This document shows, piece by piece, positions 7,782 through 16,073 of a stretch of DNA of 64,000 bases. Under the pieces are notes generated by a model, which saw nothing but the letters and a program-made list of their open reading frames with translations, had not been told where the DNA came from and ran no database searches. Numbering within the stretch: the first letter of the stretch is position 1; each line of letters begins with the position of its first letter. This DNA is from Microbacterium neungamense (lineage in GTDB: Bacteria > Actinomycetota > Actinomycetes > Actinomycetales > Microbacteriaceae), in contig NZ_CP069717.1 in NCBI RefSeq assembly GCF_024971095.1, positions 1,054,001 to 1,118,000 on the forward strand, given 5' to 3'. The translations under genes were made by a program, and so were the position numbers.

Positions 7782-7830
7782 GACTGTAAGGGCGTCGTCT
7801 GAATCGCAGAGCGCAGAGGGTCGCTGCTGA
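7774..7830 (+). CDS. Possible 18-codon coupling ORF
   Basis: ATG at 7774 lies inside the end of the HTH gene (stop 7779-7781). The frame reads MTETVRASSESQSAEGRC and stops at TGA 7828-7830, whose final A is the first base of the ParB-like ATG (TGATG overlap). The arrangement fits a short cistron that carries ribosomes from the HTH gene to the next. The peptide has no recognisable domain and may have no function of its own. Confidence 0.35.
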   Translation: MTETVRASSESQSAEGRC

Positions 7831-9332
7831 TGCTGGACACATCGAAATGGCCCGAGATTGAGCTGGACGTCTTGAAGGAAGTCCAACTCGACCCGAAGAA
7901 CGTCCGCCTTGAAGTGGCAGACGCGAAGGTCGAAGCGGACATCATTGAAGACCTGTTCGTCAACGAAGATGCGCTGGGCCTTGTCGAGGGCATCTGCAAG
8001 GTCGGCTATCTAACGCACGAGACTCCGGTCGTCCTCAAGCGACGCGGTAAGTACGTGATGGTGGAGGGAAACCGCCGTCTTGCTGCGCTCAAAGCCATCC
8101 AGAACCCGATGTTGGTTCCCGACTATCAGGCGCGAGTCGCGTCGTTGGCAGCCCTTCTGCCAGATCGCTCCGCACTTGCGAAGGTCCGGGTCATGGTCGC
8201 ACCTAACCAGACCGAGGCGGATCAGTTGATCGCGGCTATCCACACCGGGAACCTGCGACGGGCTTGGAGCCCCAGCAGGCAGGCGGCGTTCTTCCAGGCA
8301 CAGATCGACGCGGGAAGGAAGTTGCCGGAACTTCTGACTAGGTACCCCACGATCGACGTTCGCAAGTTCGTCTTCCGCGCGCACATCATCAATCTCTTCA
8401 AGTCCGTGCACTACGACGAGGCCGAACTTCAAGACTTCCTTGCAACGAAAAAGTGGGCCAGGGGTCTATCGACGCTGGCGCGCATCTACGAGTCGAAGGA
8501 GTTCCTTGACCTGACTGGGCTCGCGATGGATTCGAACGGCAACGTCACGAAGACGCTCTCGGACGCAGTCTTCAAGGACGTTGCTACCGCGATCGTCCGC
8601 GGGATGCATGAGGAGAACATCAACACGCGCAGCCTGAACTCGGTTTCTAGTCCTCGCTACACGCAACTCATGAAGGAACTGCGTCAGATCGTTGCCGACG
8701 CAGGCGAAGCAGCTCCGTCTGACCCCACGACCGCCACTACAGGGACGAGTCCCGGCGGAGGGGGAAACCCGCCGTCTGGTGGCCCCGGCTCTACGCCGAC
8801 TCCGCCCACGGGAGGACCCGGTCCCGGAAAGCCTCCGAGTGGTGCGCCTGGCCCGATAGGGCCGAAGCCTCCGGCGAAGAAGAAGCTTAGGAACCTCGAT
8901 CTCGGGCAGATCAAGGCTCCCGCGAGTTACCCCGAAGGGTTGAAACTGCTACTCGGCGAACTATCCGAGGTCGACGTGCAGAAGTTCCCTAACGCCACTT
9001 TCCTCATGATCCGAGCCGTACTGGAGAAGTCGATCAAGGCGTACGCGGAGGCGAAGTCGATCGACATCAAGGGTTCCGGGAACAACCAGAACGGCCGTGT
9101 CCAGCTCAGCCACGCTTTGAACTGGCTGCTGGACTACGCCAAGGCGAACGGGCCGAAGTACTTGATCCAGGTCATCGAGGGCGTCAGGACAGGGAAGCTC
9201 GTGACCTACACAAACTCGGGTGACTCACTCAATGCGATCAACCACAACCACCACTTCCTGGTCGATCCCGACCAAGCGTTCTCGATGTGGGCCTCCATCG
9301 ACTCGATCATGAGATACGTGATGAAGCCATGA
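7830..9332 (+). CDS. ParB/Srx-fold protein with C-terminal helical domain
   Basis: A 500-residue protein of unknown role. Residues about 10-110 resemble a ParB/sulfiredoxin-fold domain: LKEVQLDPKNVR, a VGYLTHETPVVL strand, and VEGNRRLAALKAI, the counterpart of the ParB G-E-R-R motif. Residues 110-290 are helical. About 295-350 is a Pro/Gly/Thr-rich linker. The C-terminal 150 residues form a separate domain with RAVLEKSIKAYAEAKSI and NAINHNHHFLVDPDQA, which recalls HEPN-like or DUF4145-like helical domains; this is a weak resemblance. It overlaps the downstream adenine methylase gene by ATGA, so the pair acts together. Plasmid partition is unlikely because no ParA is nearby. Confidence 0.7.
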   Translation: MLDTSKWPEIELDVLKEVQLDPKNVRLEVADAKVEADIIEDLFVNEDALGLVEGICKVGYLTHETPVVLKRRGKYVMVEGNRRLAALKAIQNPMLVPDYQARVASLAALLPDRSALAKVRVMVAPNQTEADQLIAAIHTGNLRRAWSPSRQAAFFQAQIDAGRKLPELLTRYPTIDVRKFVFRAHIINLFKSVHYDEAELQDFLATKKWARGLSTLARIYESKEFLDLTGLAMDSNGNVTKTLSDAVFKDVATAIVRGMHEENINTRSLNSVSSPRYTQLMKELRQIVADAGEAAPSDPTTATTGTSPGGGGNPPSGGPGSTPTPPTGGPGPGKPPSGAPGPIGPKPPAKKKLRNLDLGQIKAPASYPEGLKLLLGELSEVDVQKFPNATFLMIRAVLEKSIKAYAEAKSIDIKGSGNNQNGRVQLSHALNWLLDYAKANGPKYLIQVIEGVRTGKLVTYTNSGDSLNAINHNHHFLVDPDQAFSMWASIDSIMRYVMKP

Positions 9333-10216
9333 CGGCGAGCGCCATCGGCGTCTCCACGCGCCGCCCGCGAATCTCACCGCTCCGGTACCCCGGCGGCAAA
9401 TCAGCGTTGTACTCGCGCCTTCGCAAAATGATCCGGGACATGGACCTGGTAGGCTGCACTTACGTCGAGCCCTACGCGGGCGGCGTCGGCGCCGGCCTCA
9501 GTCTTCTAGTCACGGGGCAAGTAGAGCGCGTCGTCATTAACGACCTCGACCCGGCCATCCATGCATTCTGGACGACGGTTCAGTCCGAGCCCGGATGGCT
9601 GATCGAACGAATCCACAAGACCAAGCTCGACGTCACCGAGTGGCGGCGGCAGCGCGAAATCTACGTCGCCGCAGACACCAGCGATCTGTCGCAGCTCGGA
9701 TTCGCCACCTTCTATCTCAATCGCACGAACAGGTCCGGCGTGCTCAACGGAGGCCCGATCGGCGGGCTAGACCAAACGGGCAACTACAAGATCGACGCCC
9801 GCTTCAACCGGGATGGCCTCGCTGAACGTATCCGCATACTGTCGCTCTATGCGGACAACATCGTCCCGACGTCGCGCGATGGCATCGAAGTCATTTCTGA
9901 GTACGCCCCGAAAGACGATGTCTTCATTTACGCCGACCCTCCCTACTTCGAGAAGGCCGGGTCGTTGTACCTCAACGCCTTCTCTGCAACCGACCACGAA
10001 GACCTTGCGAGAGTCCTCAACTCCGTCGCAGATAGACCGTGGGTTCTTACCTACGACAATGCTCCACAGGTAGCGGAGCTCTACGCGGCACGCCGCCGTC
10101 GAGAGTTCGAGCTCCACTATTCGGCGCATCGTGTCGGCAAGGCCACTGAGGTCGCCGTGCTCTCTGAGTCCGTTCCAGAGATTGGACAAGGCTGGCCGCT
10201 CACGCCGACAACGTAG
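9329..10216 (+). CDS. Dam-type (D12 class) DNA adenine methyltransferase
   Basis: A 295-residue N6-adenine methylase. Motif order is that of the D12/Dam class: N-terminal PLRYPGGKSALYSRL, then motif I EPYAGGVGAGLSLL (AdoMet binding), NDLDPAIHAFW, and the catalytic motif IV DPPYF at about residue 210. The length is close to Dam (about 280 residues) and no key residue is missing. The start ATG overlaps the ParB-like stop (ATGA at 9329-9332), showing translational coupling. No restriction endonuclease is recognisable, so it is an orphan methylase or part of an unusual two-gene module. The target site is unknown. Confidence 0.88.
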   Translation: MTASAIGVSTRRPRISPLRYPGGKSALYSRLRKMIRDMDLVGCTYVEPYAGGVGAGLSLLVTGQVERVVINDLDPAIHAFWTTVQSEPGWLIERIHKTKLDVTEWRRQREIYVAADTSDLSQLGFATFYLNRTNRSGVLNGGPIGGLDQTGNYKIDARFNRDGLAERIRILSLYADNIVPTSRDGIEVISEYAPKDDVFIYADPPYFEKAGSLYLNAFSATDHEDLARVLNSVADRPWVLTYDNAPQVAELYAARRRREFELHYSAHRVGKATEVAVLSESVPEIGQGWPLTPTT

Positions 10217-10295
10217 ACGCACCCGCTCCGAGAAGACGAACGACCGTCACCGCATGTCGAGAGACGGTCACCACCGTGGGAGAGGCGGGGCGGAA

Positions 10296-10440
10296 CTAAG
10301 ACTCCTCGCGGGCAGGCGGCTGGATCATCAGCACGTTCGAGATGCCGCCCTGGTTCACGCAGTCCTGAGCGAAGTCGTGAACGTGCCAGAAGCAGTCCGC
10401 CGCCGGCTCAATGGCGTTTAGGTGGTCTCGACCGGCGTGT
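10296..10440 (-). pseudogene. 3' fragment of a gene split by the first IS3 copy
   Basis: On the minus strand the frame reads AIEPAADCFWHVHDFAQDC, then VNQGGISNVLMIQPP and AREES before the stop TAG (10296-10298). It looks coding (ordinary composition, no low-complexity bias) but has no start: its upstream part is interrupted by the IS3 element beginning at 10441. The other half of the gene is at 11952-12331. The family is unknown. Confidence 0.5.
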
Positions 10441-10473
10441 CGGAAAGTGTCAAGGCGGGTGAGACAGATTCCG

Positions 10474-11541
10474 TCAGGCGGTCTGTATGAGGGCCTCCTG
10501 TGAGGGCTGGTTGATCCAGGCGGCCTCGGGCAGCTTGGGCGCCTGGGGTCGGCGGTGGCCGAAGCGCTCGGGACGGGCGGCGTAGGCCGCGTCCAGGGTG
10601 GCCTGGCGCTGGGCGCGGACCTGCCCGGCGGTGCCGAAGTGGACGCTGGCGGGGGTGTGCAGCCCGATCCCGCAGTGGCGGTGCTCGTGGTTGTAGTAGG
10701 CGAAGAACTGCTCGGCGAACGCGCCGGCGTCGGCCAGGGACCCGAAGCGCTCGGGGAAGACCGGGGCGTACTTCAGCGTCTTGAACGCCGCCTCGCTGTA
10801 AGGGTTGTCGTTCGACACGTGCGGGCGGGAGTGCGACCTGGCCACCCCGAGGTCGACGAGCAGCTGAGCGACCGGTTTGGAGGTCATCGAGGTCCCGCGG
10901 TCGGCGTGGATCGCCTCCGGCACGCCATGGATGCCCATGGCGTGCTCGAGCAGGTTCTTGGCGATCTCGGCGTCCTCGCGGGCCGCGATGGTCCAGCCCA
11001 CGACGAACCTGGAGAAGATGTCGAGCACGACGTACAGGTCGTAGTACACGCCCCGCTCCGGCCCCTTGAGCTTTGTGATGTCCCAACTCCACACCTGCCC
11101 CGGCGCCGTCGCGACGAGCTCGGGCCGGGTCCGGGGCGGGTGGCTCGCCTGCCGGCGCCGTTCCCCGGCCATGTCGTGCTCGCGCAGGATCCGGTGCATC
11201 GTGGACATCGAGCACAGGTAGGTGCCCTCGTCCAGCAGCGTGGCCCAGACCTGGGCGACCGACTTGTCCGCGAACCGCTGGCTGGTCAACACGGCCAGCA
11301 CGTGGGCCCGCTCGGCGGCGGACAGCTTGTTCGCCGGTGCCGGCCGCGGTGTCCGTGGACGTGGCGGTGGCGGGTTCTTGGCCCGGTAGTGACTGGCGCG
11401 GGAGCGACCCAGCAGCGCGCACGCAGCCGCGGTGCCGACGTGCTCGGCCAGCCCGTCGACGGCCGGGTTGATCACCGCGGCGACCGCGGCGGCTTGTCCG
11501 CGCTCTCGGAGAGCGTCTCCAAGAGCGCGTGTGCTTTTCCC
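10474..11541 (-). CDS. IS3 transposase OrfB (integrase catalytic part), copy 1
   Basis: This is the catalytic half of the IS3 transposase, expected to be made as an OrfAB fusion. The DDE triad is visible: WSWDITKLKG (Asp), HADRGTSMTSK (Asp) and NPYSEAAFKTLK (Glu). A helical HTH_21-like segment (SAAERAHVLAVLTSQRF) precedes the catalytic core. Entry is by programmed -1 frameshift from OrfA at the heptamer GGGAAAA (reverse complement of 11535-11541), in the correct G GGA AAA phase. After slippage the reading continues as STRALGDALRERG. Protein sequence is the same as copy 2, so the copies are recent. Confidence 0.85.
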   Translation of the reverse strand, partial: GKSTRALGDALRERGQAAAVAAVINPAVDGLAEHVGTAAACALLGRSRASHYRAKNPPPPRPRTPRPAPANKLSAAERAHVLAVLTSQRFADKSVAQVWATLLDEGTYLCSMSTMHRILREHDMAGERRRQASHPPRTRPELVATAPGQVWSWDITKLKGPERGVYYDLYVVLDIFSRFVVGWTIAAREDAEIAKNLLEHAMGIHGVPEAIHADRGTSMTSKPVAQLLVDLGVARSHSRPHVSNDNPYSEAAFKTLKYAPVFPERFGSLADAGAFAEQFFAYYNHEHRHCGIGLHTPASVHFGTAGQVRAQRQATLDAAYAARPERFGHRRPQAPKLPEAAWINQPSQEALIQTA

Positions 11542-11876
11542 ATCAGGTCCAGCGCCGCCCTGGTCTTGGCCAGCTCGGCCTCGGCCTTCTCCGCCCGGGC
11601 CCGTAGCGCCTGCAGCTCCCGCTCGCGCCGGTCCCGCGGCTTGCTGCCCAGCCCGGACAGCGAGCCGGCGGCCGCGGCCTTGCGCCACTCGATGATGTGG
11701 GAGGTGTACAGGCCCTCCCGGCGCAGGATCTCCCCACGCCCAGAGCGGTCCGCGGCGTCGTACTCGGCCAGGATCGCCGCTTTGAACTCGGCGGTGAACG
11801 TCCGCCTCTTGGGCCGGTCAGCACGAGGAGCCATAGCCCCATCATCGGTGCCGACGTCAGCAACCGTCATCGTCAT
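11472..11876 (-). CDS. IS3 transposase OrfA (helix-turn-helix), copy 1
   Basis: A 134-residue DNA-binding protein. RRTFTAEFKAAILAEYDAAD and the following segment form the HTH_Tnp_1 domain, and residues 85-110 are a leucine-zipper-like coiled coil (RERELQALRARAEKAEAELA). It ends a little past the GGGAAAA slip site, so the zero-frame product is OrfA and the -1 product is OrfAB. This is the standard IS3 expression strategy. Confidence 0.88.
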   Translation of the reverse strand: MTMTVADVGTDDGAMAPRADRPKRRTFTAEFKAAILAEYDAADRSGRGEILRREGLYTSHIIEWRKAAAAGSLSGLGSKPRDRRERELQALRARAEKAEAELAKTRAALDLMGKAHALLETLSESADKPPRSPR

Positions 11877-11951
11877 CTCAGTATTGGTCCGTTCTCGCCC
11901 CGTGCAGTGCGAAGGTCAGCAGTGCTGGTGTCTCACCCCATCCTGACGCAC

Positions 11952-12331
11952 GGGGTGTAGCGGTGCAACGGGACTGAAACGCCGTCGTATGTGAAGCCCA
12001 TGTTGTCCTTCGTCAGGATCGTCAACGGCTGCTCGCCGGTCCACTCGATCCCAAGGCGCACATCGTACTCGTCTTGGGTGGTCGCCCCGGCTGTGGTCCG
12101 CATGAGCGCCATCAGGTCAGCGACAGCGCACTCGATGGCGGCAGGCTCCACTTGCCAGCCATCGAAGTACCCATCGTTGCTCATGCGATGCCCGCCGACA
12201 GCCGCGGTGACCGTCACCGAGCCGTGATGGTGGACGCTCATCCACGCCTCCCTCCAGACCGAGCGTTCACCGGTCGCCGTGTTCACGGCCACCCAGCGCC
12301 GCAATCCGGGACGCGGGTTGTCGCGGTCCAC
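11952..12331 (-). pseudogene. 5' part of an unidentified gene split by IS3 copy 1
   Basis: The minus-strand frame runs from a possible GTG at 12331 through DRDNPRPGLRRWVAVNTATG, SVWREAWMSVHHH, QVEPAAIECAVADLMALMRT and TILTKDNMGFTYDGVSV, then enters IS3 at 11951. Joined to 10296-10440 it would give a protein of roughly 170 residues. No family is recognised. The mirror element at 12333 abuts the putative start, so the promoter may also be lost. Confidence 0.5.
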
Positions 12332-12332
12332 A

Positions 12333-12631
12333 TGAATCGGCTGTAAGTCTCTGAAGTGGCTGGCCTGGGGTCGGCTGGCAGGGTGGGTGCTGGTGCTCCG
12401 TCTGGTCGTGACTCTTGAATCGCCTGGCCTCCCGCTTCGGCGGGGTGCCTTTCCCAGGATCTGTCCGGCCGGGTGGGTGCCGGCGCCGACCCTGCCCACT
12501 CCGATGGCTTGATCAGAAGCTTGCCCGACCGTTCACGGCGGTCGTGGCCCATTACAGGCCTGCCTCGAAGTGACCATTCCCGGGTCGACGCCAGCAGTGA
12601 CGTCAACCCAGTGGAGAGGATCACGGTCACC
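12333..12631 (+). ncRNA. Noncoding left end of IS110 copy A, putative bridge RNA region
   Basis: A 299-bp leader precedes the recombinase ATG while only 8 bp follow its stop, the layout of IS110-group elements that encode a guide RNA upstream. It contains several short inverted segments (for example around 12425-12445 and 12470-12490). CCCAGGAT at 12453-12460 is complementary to ATCCTGGG (13704-13711) at the junction with the IS3 end, a possible target-binding loop. RNA borders are not determinable by eye. Confidence 0.4.
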
Positions 12632-13699
12632 ATGACCATCGTCGCAAACACGTTCGCGTATGTCATCGGCGCGGACACCCATTCCAGAACACACACTCTC
12701 GCCGTGCTCGACGCGCGCACTGGCGCCAGAGTGGACACTCGGACCTTCCCGACGACGCCGGCGGGATTATCACGCGCGGTCGCGTGGATCGCTCGGCGCA
12801 CCAGCGGGCTGGCCGATGTGCTCGTAACGATCGAGGGCGTCGGCTCGTATGGCGCCCGGCTCGCGAGAGCATGCCAGGACGCCGGCTACCGGGTCGTGGA
12901 GTCGTTCCCGACAGCGGCACGTGAACGTCGCGGACGAGGCAAGAGCGACGAGATCGACGCGGAACTGATCGCCCGCTCCGTGCTCGGCGTCGATGCCGAC
13001 AACCTCCGTGATCCGCGTCAGGACGCGGGAGTCCGCGCGGCGCTGCGGGTGCTGATCGGCGCCCGCGACCTCATCAACCTCGAACGCACCAGGTCGATCA
13101 ACGCCTTGACCGCGCTGCTTCGAACGGTCGACCTCGGCATCGACGCCCGCGCCTCGCTCACCAAGAAGCAGCTCGCGGCGATCGAGTCCTGGCGCACGCG
13201 ACAGGAGGACCTCGCGACCGCGACAGCCCGCCGGGAAGCGATCCGGCTGGCCCGACGGGTTGCCGTCTGCGATGAGGACCTCGCTGCTAACCGTGACGCG
13301 ATCACCGCGCTGGTCGCCGCCAGCGACGCCGCAATCCTGCTCGACGAGCCCGGGATCGGCGCGATCAACGCGGCCGTGATCATCGCCGCCTGGTCACACC
13401 CCGGCCGGGTCCGCTCCGAAGCAGCGTTCGCCGTGCTCGCCGGCGTCAGTCCCGTGCCCGCCTCGAGCGGAAACACCACCCGTCATCGCCTCAACCGAGG
13501 AGGCGACAGGCGTCTGAACAGAGCCTTATCGTCGATCGCGCTGACCCGAATGTCGCACCACCCGCCGACCCGCGCCTACGTCGAACGCCGACGAGCCGAA
13601 GGACGCACCACCAAGGAAATCCGCCGCTCACTCAAGCGATACATAGCCCGCCAGCTCTACCGCCGCCTCAGCGAGCAGAGCGGACTTGACAACACATAG
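12632..13699 (+). CDS. IS110-family transposase, copy A
   Basis: A 355-residue DEDD recombinase. The N-terminal domain begins VIGADTHSRTHTLAVLD and has TIEGVGSYGARLA and the GKSDEIDAELIARSVL segment. The C-terminal Transposase_20 domain has LLDEPGIGAINAAVIIAAW and the Ser-containing PVPASSGNTTRHRLNRGGDR. ATG 12632 is preceded by GGAGAGG (12613-12619). It differs from copy B by one residue (Ala at the codon containing 13299). It is only distantly related to the IS110 transposase at 5091 and looks intact. Confidence 0.9.
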   Translation: MTIVANTFAYVIGADTHSRTHTLAVLDARTGARVDTRTFPTTPAGLSRAVAWIARRTSGLADVLVTIEGVGSYGARLARACQDAGYRVVESFPTAARERRGRGKSDEIDAELIARSVLGVDADNLRDPRQDAGVRAALRVLIGARDLINLERTRSINALTALLRTVDLGIDARASLTKKQLAAIESWRTRQEDLATATARREAIRLARRVAVCDEDLAANRDAITALVAASDAAILLDEPGIGAINAAVIIAAWSHPGRVRSEAAFAVLAGVSPVPASSGNTTRHRLNRGGDRRLNRALSSIALTRMSHHPPTRAYVERRRAEGRTTKEIRRSLKRYIARQLYRRLSEQSGLDNT

Positions 13700-13745
13700 A
13701 AGCATCCTGGGTTTCGTTCCGTTCTTGAAGCAAGGATGGAACACG

Positions 13746-14057
13746 ATGAACCAGAAGTACTCTCCCGAGATGCGCGAGCGCGCGCTGCGGATGCTCGATG
13801 AGGCCAAGGCCTCCGGTGAGCACTCGAATCTGATGTCCGCCGTGCGGCATGTTGCGGGGCTCCTCGGCATGAGCGCGGAGACGCTGCGGGTGTGGCATTG
13901 CCGCCGCGAGGTCGACGCCGGCGCGAAGCCCGGTGTCCCGAGCGATGTCGCTGAGGAGAACAAGCGCCTGCGCCGCGAGGTGGCCGAGCTGCGAAAGGCG
14001 AATGAGATCCTCAAGGCTGCGAGCGTGTTTTTCGCGAAGGAGCTCGACCGGCCCTGA
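13746..14057 (+). CDS. IS3 transposase OrfA (central element)
   Basis: A 103-residue HTH protein: YSPEMRERALRMLDEA, the recognition segment GLLGMSAETLRVWHCRRE and a coiled coil (EENKRLRREVAELRKANEIL). The ATG at 13746 starts 38 bp inside the terminal repeat. Near its end, GTGTTTTTCGCG offers a run of T where -1 slippage into the orfB frame could occur. OrfA itself is intact. Confidence 0.85.
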   Translation: MNQKYSPEMRERALRMLDEAKASGEHSNLMSAVRHVAGLLGMSAETLRVWHCRREVDAGAKPGVPSDVAEENKRLRREVAELRKANEILKAASVFFAKELDRP

Positions 14058-14062
14058 CCGAG

Positions 14063-14985
14063 ATGATCCGCTTCATCGACGAGTATCGAGAGCGGTTCGG
14101 GGTCGAGCTCATCTGCCGGACGCTGCGCCCGGCAGTGCAGGATTCATCACGTCCCGCGGGTATCGCGCCGCGAAGACCCGTATAGCCTCCGCCCGGCAGC
14201 TGCGCGACGAGCTGCTGGTGCCCGAGGTCGCCAGGCTGCATGCGGAGAACTACGGCGTCTACGGGCGGCGGAAGATGCATGCTCTCCTGAAACGGCAGGG
14301 GTGGGACATCGGCCGCGACCAGACCGAGCGCCTCATGCGCCTCGCGGGAGTGCGTGGGGTTCGCAAGTCGGAGAAGGTGTTCACGACCAGGCCGGACAAG
14401 GCGCAGGCCCTACCGCGGGACCTCGTCCAGCGGCGGTTCCGTGCGGACGCGCCGCGCCGACTCTGGGTTGCAGACATCACGTATGTGGCCACCTGGGCGG
14501 GCTTCGCATACGTCGCGTTCGTCACCGACGTCTATTCACGTCGGATCGTGGGCTGGAACGTCGCGGCGACGCTGCGCGCGGAGGTGCTGCCGCTGCAAGC
14601 GCTGGACATGGCCGCCTGGGGCGCGGACGGCCCGCTGGACGGGCTGATCCATCACGCCGATCACGGCTCGAACTACATGTCGATGGTCTACACCGACCGG
14701 GTCGTCGAGCTTGGCGCAACACCCTCGACGGGAACCGTCGGGGACTCGTATGACGCCCTCGCCGAGGCGGTCAACAACCTCTACAAGACCGAGCTGATCC
14801 GCCAGCGCGGCCCCTGGAGGACCGTCGAGCAGGTCGAGCTCGCGACGCTCGAATGGGTGTGGTGGTGGAACCATCAACGCCTGCACGGCGAACTCGGCAT
14901 GCGCACCCCGATCGAGATCGAGGACGCGTACTACGCTGACCTCGAATCAGGCCTCCCGGCGACCGCCGGACAGGGAAACCGATAG
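14063..14985 (+). pseudogene. IS3 transposase OrfB (central element), frameshifted
   Basis: From ATG 14063 the frame reads MIRFIDEYRERFGVELICRT and LRPAVQ, then loses its frame at about 14141. One base earlier in phase it continues FITSRGYRAAKTRIASARQL to the end, so one base of a Gly codon appears deleted. The catalytic core is otherwise present: LWVADITYVATWAG (Asp), IHHADHGSNYM (Asp), LAEAVNNLYKTELI (Glu). Relatives usually read SYDNALAEA where this one reads SYDALAEA, suggesting a one-codon loss as well. The damage makes activity unlikely without a partner in trans. Confidence 0.7.
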
Positions 14986-15005
14986 GAACGAAACCCAGGA
15001 TGCTT

Positions 15006-16073
15006 CTATGTGTTGTCAAGTCCGCTCTGCTCGCTGAGGCGGCGGTAGAGCTGGCGGGCTATGTATCGCTTGAGTGAGCGGCGGATTTCCTTGGTGGTGC
15101 GTCCTTCGGCTCGTCGGCGTTCGACGTAGGCGCGGGTCGGCGGGTGGTGCGACATTCGGGTCAGCGCGATCGACGATAAGGCTCTGTTCAGACGCCTGTC
15201 GCCTCCTCGGTTGAGGCGATGACGGGTGGTGTTTCCGCTCGAGGCGGGCACGGGACTGACGCCGGCGAGCACGGCGAACGCTGCTTCGGAGCGGACCCGG
15301 CCGGGGTGTGACCAGGCGGCGATGATCACGGCCGCGTTGATCGCGCCGATCCCGGGCTCGTCGAGCAGGATTGCGGCGTCGCTGGCGGCGACCAGCGCGG
15401 TGATCTCGTCACGGTTAGCAGCGAGGTCCTCATCGCAGACGGCAACCCGTCGGGCCAGCCGGATCGCTTCCCGGCGGGCTGTCGCGGTCGCGAGGTCCTC
15501 CTGTCGCGTGCGCCAGGACTCGATCGCCGCGAGCTGCTTCTTGGTGAGCGAGGCGCGGGCGTCGATGCCGAGGTCGACCGTTCGAAGCAGCGCGGTCAAG
15601 GCGTTGATCGACCTGGTGCGTTCGAGGTTGATGAGGTCGCGGGCGCCGATCAGCACCCGCAGCGCCGCGCGGACTCCCGCGTCCTGACGCGGATCACGGA
15701 GGTTGTCGGCATCGACGCCGAGCACGGAGCGGGCGATCAGTTCCGCGTCGATCTCGTCGCTCTTGCCTCGTCCGCGACGTTCACGTGCCGCTGTCGGGAA
15801 CGACTCCACGACCCGGTAGCCGGCGTCCTGGCATGCTCTCGCGAGCCGGGCGCCATACGAGCCGACGCCCTCGATCGTTACGAGCACATCGGCCAGCCCG
15901 CTGGTGCGCCGAGCGATCCACGCGACCGCGCGTGATAATCCCGCCGGCGTCGTCGGGAAGGTCCGAGTGTCCACTCTGGCGCCAGTGCGCGCGTCGAGCA
16001 CGGCGAGAGTGTGTGTTCTGGAATGGGTGTCCGCGCCGATGACATACGCGAACGTGTTTGCGACGATGGTCAT
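15006..16073 (-). CDS. IS110-family transposase, copy B
   Basis: The mirror-image of the transposase at 12632-13699: same 355 residues except Glu in place of Ala at the codon containing 15406. The DEDD domain (ADTHSRTHT) and Transposase_20 domain are complete. Its noncoding leader occupies 16074-16372, the exact counterpart of 12333-12631, so a second potential guide-RNA gene lies there on the minus strand. Confidence 0.9.
   Translation of the reverse strand: MTIVANTFAYVIGADTHSRTHTLAVLDARTGARVDTRTFPTTPAGLSRAVAWIARRTSGLADVLVTIEGVGSYGARLARACQDAGYRVVESFPTAARERRGRGKSDEIDAELIARSVLGVDADNLRDPRQDAGVRAALRVLIGARDLINLERTRSINALTALLRTVDLGIDARASLTKKQLAAIESWRTRQEDLATATARREAIRLARRVAVCDEDLAANRDEITALVAASDAAILLDEPGIGAINAAVIIAAWSHPGRVRSEAAFAVLAGVSPVPASSGNTTRHRLNRGGDRRLNRALSSIALTRMSHHPPTRAYVERRRAEGRTTKEIRRSLKRYIARQLYRRLSEQSGLDNT

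Larger units (their letters stand above)
10441..11951 (-). mobile_element. IS3-family insertion sequence, copy 1
   Basis: A 1511-bp unit identical in gene content to the copy at 17047-18557 (constant offset of 6606 bp). The ends were set where the two copies stop matching (CGGAAAGTGTC on the left, CTGACGCAC on the right). Subterminal inverted repeats are visible: GGGTGAGAC on the left and the complement of GTCTCACCCC on the right. I could not identify a target duplication. The copy interrupts a minus-strand gene. Confidence 0.85.
13708..14997 (+). mobile_element. IS3-family element in the centre of the mirror structure
   Basis: A 1290-bp element with perfect 13-bp terminal inverted repeats TGGGTTTCGTTCC (13708-13720 and complement at 14985-14997). 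It belongs to a different IS3 subgroup from the copies at 10441 and 17047. Both ends are abutted by IS110 copies. Its orfB is damaged, so it is probably no longer autonomous. Confidence 0.85.

Noticed and set aside
10555..11946. 463-codon plus-strand frame, duplicated at 17161
   Set aside because: Antisense of the IS3 transposase; it is duplicated only because the element is.
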